Assembly (NCBI GenBank): GCA_949825025.1
Contig: OX463784.1
Location: forward strand, 3,267,668 to 3,331,667
Direction: 5' to 3'
Length of the DNA stretch: 64,000 nt
From: Siphlonurus alternatus
Lineage: Eukaryota; Arthropoda; Insecta; Ephemeroptera; Siphlonuridae
In this document: piece after piece, positions 56,788-64,000 of the stretch
How the letters are laid out: every line of letters starts with the position of its first letter
Numbering within the stretch: the first letter of the stretch is position 1
The notes under the pieces: model-generated
Told to the model about the DNA's origin: nothing
Database searches by the model: none
Seen by the model: the letters and a program-made list of their open reading frames with translations, nothing else
Program-made: the position numbers and the translations under genes

Positions 56788-57805
56788 TAAATAATACATT
56801 AATATAAATCTACTTTATAAAGTGTGATTTAAAATAAAAGATTCTGGTATTTTTGTTTACAATATACTGCTAACGGAATTTCTTTTAACAAAGTTAATCT
56901 GTGCACTCATACTGATTTTCATTTTTTTTAAATGTTAAATGACTAACATTTCTTTGTGAGAAACTTTTATTAGAGATATTCTTTTCTGTTACAATTTGTC
57001 TAATAATATGTATTTGCTAACCACTTTGTCTGCATGTTACATGGTTTAATAAAATCTTTAGAATGATTAATTCTAATGCTTTACAATAAACGAGAAAGTT
57101 ACATATTTATTTTGATGCATTTAATTTTTGTTATTGATCCAAAAATATTAGATTTAAAAAACCACATTAAACTCCGTCATATATTTATTTTTAGCTTGAT
57201 ATGTTAGAAGACAAGTCAGCATTTAGTATAATTTTCCTATACGTTAGGTACAAACAAAACAAACTAAAAACAATTTAATTTTCTGCCTCATTTTCTTTAT
57301 TATTTTTCAAATGTTGCCATTGTAAAACAGGTATTACTGGATTTCAAAGATAACAGTGATTTTTTTATTTGTGCAATTGGAATTTTTACATTGTTTTTAT
57401 GGTTATTAAAACTTAAGTCGTATATCATCTTTTAAAGTGATGCGAAGGTAAAATAAAGTGGTAATTTTTTCTTTCCAATTTATATTTTTGCATATATATA
57501 CGTGTTTAAAAAAAATAGATATCAAAATTCATTTTTTTTTTAATTACATTTCAAAATATTAAAATATACGCATAGCCTTAATTGTACTTAATTTTATAGA
57601 CGTTTATAACATAACAAGTGATTTAAGTGCTAGTCATGAAAAGTAAAAATAATTTCGTTTGCAATTATACTTTCTGGAGAAAAAGTGTAAAGAACAAATT
57701 TAAGGTTAAAGAAATTAAATATAATTTTTATTGGATGTATTTTTCTTTATCATTGACTGAAGACTAGCTACACATAAAATTTTTAGATGCGAATTCCTTT
57801 CAGCA
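56788..57805. other. Gene-free AT-rich stretch
   Basis: No recognisable feature between the giant gene and the LINE. Confidence 0.5.
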
Positions 57806-59100
57806 ATTTTTTTTTTTTTTTTTTTACATTTGTTTATTCATGAAGAAAACACATATACATTAATACATACTACAATATAATTGTATGATAATTAAACCCC
57901 AAGAGTTAGAAACTCATATACGGGGAACGTCAAATAGATCCAAATAAGATGGCAAAACACATAAAATTTAGAATTTACAGAAAAAAAAAAATGAAATCTA
58001 GAAAAAATAAACAAAACAAATTTTGAAAAAAAGAACAAAACAAAGGTGTTACTATAAAATGAACAAACATTAAATTAACAACATTTATACAGATTAATAC
58101 AAAAAATACATATTTCAGTTATTGTGAGAATAATATACTTATAAAAGTTTTATATATTTTAAATCATGTAACTTAATTTTAGAGATAAGGCTATACTTTT
58201 ATAATATAGAAAATATTAAAATTTATTATGTAATTCTTTGTTATATATAGTATAGTAATCAATATATTGCTAATCTATATTTTAAATTTATCTGTATAGT
58301 TCAACTCGCTACAGGAATGCAACAAATTAACAACATAATTTTTGAATACTTTTTCAGTAGATTGTCTAATATCAACAGGAATTGAATTATAGAAAATAGC
58401 ACCTCTATGTAAGAATGCTTGTTGGCCAGTTTTACAAGTTGTTTGATGAAGATGAATATTTCTGGCATTTCTGGTAAAATGATGATGAATATTATCATTA
58501 AATTCAAGATTAATACTTGTCTTAATTAACTTATGATGAATTTTATAAAACATGATTACAACCTCTTTAAAATACTGCTTATTTATATTCAGAATCTTAG
58601 TTGTAGAGAACACATCAACAGTTCTGGTTATAGTCTATGCATAATAAATATCAATTTAACTGCTCTATTTTGCAAAATCTGTAATGGATCTAATACTGCT
58701 TTAGTTGCATTACCCCAAATAGGTAATATATAGTTAATATGGGAATTTATAAAAGAATGGTAAATAGATTTCCTCATAGGTGTAGTTTAGTACTTTCTGC
58801 ATTTATAAAGCACACCTATGTAATAAGAAATCTTTTTTTTTTTTTACTCCATCAACATGTTTATCCCATTTGAGATGTGAATCTATAGTAAAACCAAGAT
58901 ATTTGTAAGAGTTAACTGTTTCAATAATATTAATGTTAATAACAGGTGATATATTTACATTCAAATTTCTATCATTACATTCATGTGGTATGAATAATAC
59001 TTTAGTTTTCTTAATATTAATTGACAGCTTATTTGCATTTAGCCAATCCACAATCAATTTCAAGTCATGATTTATATCATCAATGATAAGTAAGTCATCA

Positions 59101-59105
<5 letters not shown>
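57806..59105 (-). mobile_element. 5'-truncated non-LTR retrotransposon (jockey/CR1-like) with broken reverse transcriptase
   Basis: On the minus strand the sequence enters at the catalytic YxDD motif as YTDDLLIID (about 59080-59106, directly against a (TA)n tract), then DWLNANKLSINIKKTK and NSYKYLGFTIDSHLKWDKHV. A poly-A run near 58834-58846 shifts the frame. Downstream pieces read YHSFI.SHINY.LPIWGNAT, LQNRAV and a C-terminal segment ending at the stop at 58275. About 450 bp of 3' UTR follow, with AATAAA and a terminal poly(A) seen as the T run at 57810-57828. Motif order and thumb-like region fit jockey/CR1-type elements. The endonuclease and most of the polymerase are absent, so it is a dead copy. 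Confidence 0.8.

Positions 59106-59169
<64 letters not shown>
59101..59169. repeat. (TA)n microsatellite at the truncated LINE end
   Basis: About 69 bp of TA dinucleotide, starting within the LINE's YxDD codon region. Confidence 0.95.
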
Positions 59170-59173
<4 letters not shown>

Positions 59174-59207
59174 TAATTTTTCAGTATATAATAGACAACA
59201 ATGGTTG

Positions 59208-59572
59208 CATTTTTTATTTCATAATTTGAAAATATAGATAAAATTAAACTTTAATGAAAATTTTTAATTTTTTTGGATTTTGGAAGCTAATTTTTTTTTT
59301 TTAAAATATATATATTTAAAACATCTGTATTAGGGTGGTGCACGTGATGGAACAACGGGCCATAGCAGACTGCCCTGAACGGGCACGTCATTTACTCGTG
59401 CTGTGATTGGCCTTTGATGATGTTACGGCTGTGTCATCAGGTTTTACCACCCAAATTCAGATATTTTAAATATTTTTTTAAAATTATTTCCTGAACTAAA
59501 AAAAAAAACATGAAAAAATTTTGACAAGCATAATTTTATGCATATTTTCTAATTATGAAATGAAAAAATACA
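59208..59572. mobile_element. AT-rich fold-back element
   Basis: Left gcattttttatttcataatt tgaaaatat…; right …atattttctaattatgaaat gaaaaaatac. Nearer the centre gtattagggtggt faces accacccaaattcag. The centre is GC-richer (gaacgggcacgtcatt). Confidence 0.6.
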
Positions 59573-59692
59573 TAGTCTTTTGATCCAATTTCATCTTATA
59601 TCCAGCACTTTTGACCAACAATCTACTTCATCTAACGTACATTATATGCAAATTGTATGTACACTTTTTGTGTTTAATAAAAGACTAATAAT

Positions 59693-60236
59693 TAGAGCGC
59701 GGAAAAAAGTCTCTTTTTTTTTAACAAATAGTCGCCTATAAAGTCTACTTTTTTTGCAAAAAAGTCTCTAAAAAAGTCACTTTTTTCGAAAAAAGTCTCC
59801 AAAAAAGTCCCTTTTTTTTAAAAAAAAGAGCAACAAAAATGCATTTTAATAGTGCTATTTCTGATAACTAGAGCGCGGAAAAAAGTCTCTTTTTTTTTAA
59901 CAAATAGTCGCCTATAAAGTCTACTTTTTTTGCAAAAAAGTCTCTAAAAAAATTATTTTTGACACGCATAACTGTGTTCAAAAGCTTTTTATTTTATTCT
60001 ATTTTTTTAACTATATTTTCGAGAAGAAAATAACTAAAAAATATACTAGAATGTGTCAAAAAGTCTCAAAAAGTCACCTTTTGCCGAAATAGTCGTAAAA
60101 TCACAAAATAGTCTAAAAAGTCGCTTTTTTTATAGGCTCATTTTAATCCATTTCCGGAGATCGGTGGACATCCTAAATGACATTAAAATAGGCCCCATAT
60201 ACACAAAAAGTCCAAAAGACTTTTTTCCGCGCTCTA
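59693..60236. mobile_element. hAT-type MITE, TAGAGCGCGG family, copy 2
   Basis: Ends tagagcgcggaaaaaagtct and gacttttttccgcgctcta. The perfect 8-bp direct repeat ctaataat flanks it at 59685-59692 and 60237-60244. The first ~85 bp are duplicated inside (59871-59955). It contains ctcatttt aatccatttccggagatcgg, as does copy 1 at 16107-16625 in inverse orientation. A plus-strand frame of about 60 codons (from 60053) resembles one in copy 1. Confidence 0.85.
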
Positions 60237-60354
60237 CTAATAATATGCAATTTTTTTACTAAAAAAGTAGTTCATTTTTTGACACTCTTTTTCAGTACAG
60301 AATTTTTACTTGGATAAAAGTTGTTTATTGATGTGGATAAAAGATAAAATTAGA

Positions 60355-60560
60355 ATAATGGACAACTTGTACGAACATTTGTTGCAGAAAATGAATAGGT
60401 TACCAAATTATGCTACTCTTAATTTTTTTTAAGATTTGTTTGAAGCCCAACCAAAACCATTTTAAAATAATTATATAAATTGCGGCCACACCCTCTGGAG
60501 GCATCAATAGGCACCCTATCCTTTTTAATATGGAATCAGTGTTGCAAACTTAACGTACAG
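60355..60560. mobile_element. Partial ATAATGGACAA fold-back element
   Basis: Left half only: ataatggacaacttg … gcagaaaatgaataggttac caaattatgctac, as at 22981. Interrupted after about 200 bp. Confidence 0.5.
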
Positions 60561-60589
60561 AACTTTTAATAATCATCATTATTGACAAT

Positions 60590-60930
60590 CATGGACAACC
60601 TGAATGAAATTTATTACTGCCGGAATGAATAGAAGGCACCAAATTATGATACCCCGAATTCATTCAGATTGTTTTGAGACCCGGAACTATATTTTTAAAT
60701 AATTATTTGGAAGTTCTGTAAGTTTTATTGGAACCCCTGAATTCTTAATAAAAAGAATAGAACCAAGATGCATATTGACGCCTCCTTGCAGGAAGCGTGG
60801 CAGCACTTTCATTAATTATTTGAAAATAAATCTGGGTTTCAATAAAATTTGAAAAAATTCAGAGTAGAATAATAAAATTTACTACCCTCTATTCATTTCT
60901 TGAATAAAAATTTTTCAATTAGGTTGTCAT
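60590..60930. mobile_element. Diverged ATAATGGACAA fold-back element
   Basis: Left catggacaacctgaatg … ggaatgaatagaaggcacca aattatgata; right taaaatttactaccctctat tcatttcttgaat … aggttgtcat. Same plan as 22981-23308 with many substitutions. Confidence 0.6.
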
Positions 60931-60994
60931 TTATTTAAAAATGATTCCTGGATTAACAAAAATTGAAAAAATAGCAATATTTGGTACCTTTTTT

Positions 60995-61000
60995 TTTATT
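60995..61000 (-). terminator. Poly(A) signal of the C-type lectin gene
   Basis: AATAAA on the minus strand (TTTATT on plus), about 95 nt after the lectin stop codon at 61094-61096. Confidence 0.6.
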
Positions 61001-61093
61001 TCTTTAGTAAAAATATTTCATAAAGGTTTTCCGTTATCTACTGATAAAAGGCAGTGAAACCAACTACAATATTAGATTGAGATCTGCACGCTC

Positions 61094-61320
61094 TTATCCC
61101 AGCAGACTCTCACAGAGGTAAAAAACCTGCAGTTGGTCACAGTTGTCATCATCCCACCCTCCCCAACGGACTGAGAAGTTCATGCAGGACTCAAGTCCGT
61201 CACCGCGATCAGGAAACCCTGGAGCCCAGGACGTGAATTTGAAATCCAGTCCAGTCGTGTTCCATCGCCAAGCAGAGAGAGGGTTCTTCTGACCTGATGT
61301 CCACAGCCAGTAGTCGTAAG
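61094..61320 (-). CDS. C-type lectin-domain protein, last exon
   Basis: The minus-strand exon starts after acceptor …catgttccag (AG = plus 61321-61322) in phase 1 and encodes YDYWLWTSGQKN … W.WNTTGLDFKFTSWAPGFP … LESCMNF … GGWDDDNCDQ … YLCESLLG, then stop. This is the C-terminal half of a C-type lectin fold: WLW for the WIG(L) motif, the sugar-loop position occupied by FPD instead of EPN/QPD, WDD for WND, and three of the four canonical Cys. The fourth is in the exon at 63496-63607. FPD leaves the sugar preference unclear; Ca2+-dependent binding is not assured. Probably secreted. The longer upstream frame through the pentanucleotide repeat is intron. Confidence 0.85.
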
Positions 61321-61525
61321 CTGGAACATGTTGAAACATGTTACTTGGATTTCCACTACCAGGGGGAGAGAGAGAGAGATTCCCTAGCCAGTAGTTTGGA
61401 ACATGTTGGAATATATCAGTAAATGATACTTCCTGTGTGAGAGAGTTTATATCCACTAATCGTACACTGAATAAAGATGGAACAAGGCAGTTATTAGTTA
61501 TGTACAGCCAGTTGATTGAATAAAT

Positions 61526-62220
61526 GAATTGAATTGAATTGAATTGAATTGAATTGAATTGAATTGAATTGAATTGAATTGAATTGAATTGAATTGAATT
61601 GAATTGAATTGAATTGCATTGCATTGCATTGCATTGCATTGCATTGCATTGCATTGCATTGCTTTGCATTGCATTGCATTGCATTGCATTGCATTGCATT
61701 GCATTGCATTGCATTGCATTGCATTGCATTGCATTGCATTGCATTGCATTGCATTGCATTGCATTGCATTGCATTGCATTGCATTGCATTGCATTGCATT
61801 GCATTGCATTGCATTGCATTGCATTGCATTGCATTGCATTGCATTGCATTGCATTGCATTGCATTGCATTGCATTGCATTGCATTGCATTGCATTGCATT
61901 GCATTGCATTGCATTGCATTGCATTGCATTGCATTGCATTGCATTGCATTGCATTGCATTGCATTGCATTGCATTGCATTGCATTGCATTGCATTGCATT
62001 GCATTGCATTGCATTGCATTGCATTGCATTGCATTGCATTGCATTGCATTGCATTGCATTGCATTGCATTGCATTGCATTGCATTGCATTGCATTGAATT
62101 GAATTGAATTGAATTGAATTGAATTGAATTGAATTGAATTGAATTGAATTGAATTGAATTGAATTGAATTGAATTGAATTGAATTGAATTGAATTGAATT
62201 GAATTGAATTGAATTGAATT
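61526..62220. repeat. Layered pentanucleotide array: GAATT x18, GCATT x96, GAATT x25
   Basis: Counted directly: GAATT from 61526 to 61615, GCATT from 61616 to 62095 (one unit, 61661-61665, is GCTTT), then GAATT to 62220. Because five is not a multiple of three, every frame stays open and repeats a five-residue motif; none of these is a gene. Confidence 0.98.
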
Positions 62221-62380
62221 AGAGTGATTTTAACTTTCATGGAAGGAACAAGTCCCAGACAGTAGTCTGAAACTAGATGGATGTTGTTATTTAGTTAGAT
62301 ATATCTTCTCTCAGGGAACAAGAGACCCCTAGCTAGTATTCTGAAACATATTACAACATGAAATTAGTGAGATATCCTCT

Positions 62381-62384
62381 TCCG

Positions 62385-62451
<67 letters not shown>
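62381..62451. repeat. (GA)n microsatellite
   Basis: About 70 bp of GA with one AAAG interruption, inside the lectin intron. Confidence 0.95.
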
Positions 62452-63071
62452 CAAATTGTAACATATTAGTTAATGTGATCCAGGTAGAGAGAATCCATGT
62501 GTTAGTTAGGTGCATTTCCTCTTCCGGGTATAGAAAGGGTGAGAGTCCTTAGCTTGTAGTCATAGTCTGGAATATGTTGGAACATATCATATAGGATGAT
62601 GTCAAGTTGTGTTTCATTATCATAGAGATAATCTTTGTGACCTGACGTCCATAACTAGTAGTAATGGATTCGAACAAGTTAGAACATCTCAGTTAGTTAG
62701 CTCTCCATTCGTGTTCCAATTCCTGGTAAAGAAAGTCCTTGTTAATTACCTGATATTCCTATTGTCCATTATATTCAAAATTCTTTATTCAATCCAATTC
62801 TCCTACAATCAATATATCAAGATAGATATTTGTTGAGGTTAGTAGGACAGGTTATGTAGGCAAGTAATTAGCCAGAGGAGTAATTAATTATTTACATTAA
62901 TAGTTTAAACAGATAATAATTTATGTTAATTCAAAGTTATAGTCCATGTAGCTCTTCACGCTATAAAAACATTTCTCAAGTAACAGATCCTTGACACTTG
63001 CGTGAAATAACTTATCACTTTCATACCATACCAGTAGTCATATCTTATTGCAGAAGTTTAAGCAGCGAAAA

Positions 63072-63208
63072 GCCGGTATTACACGATAAAATTTTGCATA
63101 CAAAAATCAAGAAAATTTCATCTCCATCCAAACAAATGAAGTTAAAGTTTTCTTGAAAGGACAAATTGTATGCAATAGTTAGAAAAATTTTATCGTGTAA
63201 CAACGGCT
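63072..63208. mobile_element. Fold-back element, GCCGGTATTACACGATA family, copy 2
   Basis: Left gccggtattacacgataaaa; right ttttatcgtgtaacaacggc. Interior (tttcatctccatccaaacaa atgaagttaaag) matches copy 1 at 3985-4137. Confidence 0.7.
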
Positions 63209-63300
63209 TAATATTTATGTCAGTAATTTAAGACAATTATAATAGTCTTAAATTACTGTTCAAACTCCACTTCAATAATGTTTTAATGGCAGTTTAAAAG

Positions 63301-63460
63301 TACATTTCCAGGGAACACTGTAAAGCGGGGCAAGAAAAGCGCACTTGCTTCAATCCGTATGGCGGCCATACTGGAGATCAAATCACTCCCCGCTAAGTGA
63401 AGAAATCCCAAGTCTCTTATTGGCTGTGTCACACGATTTCCCCGCTCCATGGAAATGCAC
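63301..63460. mobile_element. Small fold-back element with TTTCC…GCGGGG ends
   Basis: Left catttccagggaacactg…aaagcgggg; right ttccccgctccatggaaatg. The interior gcgcacttgcttc … tatggcggccat resembles the inner part of the element at 5725-6325, so it may be a short relative. Confidence 0.5.
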
Positions 63461-63495
63461 ATTTAGACAAGTTTGCTTCATGTTTCTTTACTCAC

Positions 63496-63607
63496 ACGGG
63501 TTGTCAGTGATCCAGCTGGTCACCATCGTGTAGCGCTCTTCAGTGTCCAGTGTTGCAAGCTGCATGCCCAGACTTGCACACTCGTCCCGTGCCAAGGACC
63601 ACGTCAG
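63496..63607 (-). CDS. C-type lectin-domain protein, penultimate exon
   Basis: On the minus strand the acceptor ttcctccag precedes 37 codons plus one base: LTWSLARDECASLGMQLATL … RYTMVTSWITDNP, then donor GTGAGT. This is the N-terminal half of a C-type lectin fold (alpha-1 W…AR.EC..LG..LATL and alpha-2). It ends in phase 1, exactly what the exon at 61320 needs; the junction codon is Ser, giving …TDNPSYDYWLW. The earlier exons, including the signal peptide, are beyond the right end of the window or not recognised in 63608-64000. Not detectable as a long open frame because it is only 112 nt. Confidence 0.8.
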
Positions 63608-64000
63608 CTGGAGGAAGTCAAAGAATGTTAACGGTTAGATCACAAGATCTTGGGTACATCACTAGAATTAAGAAATATTATTTTTCAGAAATTTAAATTT
63701 AGGCTATTTAAGCGGAATTTATATTCCGAAGCCCGACCTCTGAGATCTTCTAGCCTCTCTCATGACGTCACACATCTGAAAATTGGTTGACGGCTACCAA
63801 TTTTTAAGCCACCCAATGGCACATGCGCAGTTGCCTTTTCCAAATCTCAGAACTTTGGCGGGAAGTTTCTAGGGGCGAAGCATGCGTGGCATAGTGTCTA
63901 ATTTTGCTACCAGGGCAGAGAACGTAATGGCATTGTTGGCGTTAGGTAACCTCTTCCACTTCATAATTAACTGCCATTTTTCATAAGATAACATGTAAAT
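63608..64000 (-). other. Upstream intron or flank of the C-type lectin gene
   Basis: No further exon recognised. Contains a TGACGTCA-like site near 63762 and moderately GC-rich sequence at 63780-63900. Confidence 0.4.

Larger units (their letters stand above)
61321..63495 (-). other. Intron of the C-type lectin gene, filled with simple and degenerate repeats
   Basis: Donor GTGAGT at plus 63495-63490 and acceptor at 61322-61321. It contains the layered pentanucleotide array (61526-62220), a (GA)n tract, and scattered degenerate copies of the exon-edge sequence, for example 62638-62688 (gacctgacgtccataactag tagtaa…) compared with 61291-61330 (gacctgatgtccacagccag tagtcg…). Also the fold-back elements at 63072 and 63301. 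Confidence 0.7.

Noticed and set aside
61498..62240. Long open frames repeating MQCNA, IALHC or SIQFN
   Set aside because: A five-base repeat without stop codons is open in every frame. The minus-strand frame only accidentally reads into the lectin exon, which has its own splice acceptor at 61321.

Overview
This window looks like nuclear DNA of an AT-rich, intron-containing metazoan, most likely an arthropod and perhaps a crustacean. The reasons are spliceosomal introns with good consensus sites, a secreted C-type lectin split by a phase-1 intron, a fragment of a jockey/CR1-like LINE, many 5S-rRNA-derived SINEs, dozens of fold-back DNA elements, and very many microsatellites. The crustacean guess rests only on that general impression. 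There are no bacterial operons and no CRISPR arrays.

Layout. (1) 1-802: the last intron and last exon of a short Thr-rich secreted-protein gene, whose 5' part lies outside the window. (2) About 1-26 kb: no other gene seen. This stretch is packed with fold-back (MITE-like) elements, several nested, SINEs with 5S-rRNA or tRNA heads, a 28S-rRNA-derived fragment, a tRNA-like sequence and simple repeats. (3) 26427-56510: a paralogue of the first gene in the same orientation. Two tiny exons (signal peptide, then 65 nt) are followed by one uninterrupted 28.5-kb exon. The predicted protein is 9,530 aa: signal peptide, a short N-terminal module shared with the upstream gene, a Thr-rich mucin-like stretch, one diverged AT-rich repeat unit, 21 full plus one partial copy of a 391-aa (1,173-bp) unit that are almost identical and contain no indels, and a C-terminal tail with seven regularly spaced cysteines. 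(4) 57.8-59.1 kb: a 5'-truncated, frame-broken LINE on the minus strand. (5) 59.2-60.9 kb: more fold-back elements. (6) 61.1-63.6 kb: the last two exons of a C-type lectin-domain gene on the minus strand. Its intron holds a layered GAATT/GCATT pentanucleotide array.

The most notable object is the giant gene. Its 25.4-kb array is GC-rich and uses C/G-ending codons, yet it sits in frame between AT-rich coding sequence of the same gene that encodes diverged versions of the same unit. That pattern fits strong concerted evolution (unequal exchange or gene conversion, possibly GC-biased) of a secreted, heavily glycosylatable, beta-rich fibrous, mucin-like or adhesive protein. I do not recognise the family and assign no function. 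The two Thr-rich genes form a small head-to-tail family whose members share the N-terminal module but differ greatly in what follows.

All repeat classifications are read by eye from terminal inverted repeats and target-site duplications. No database or folding program was used.
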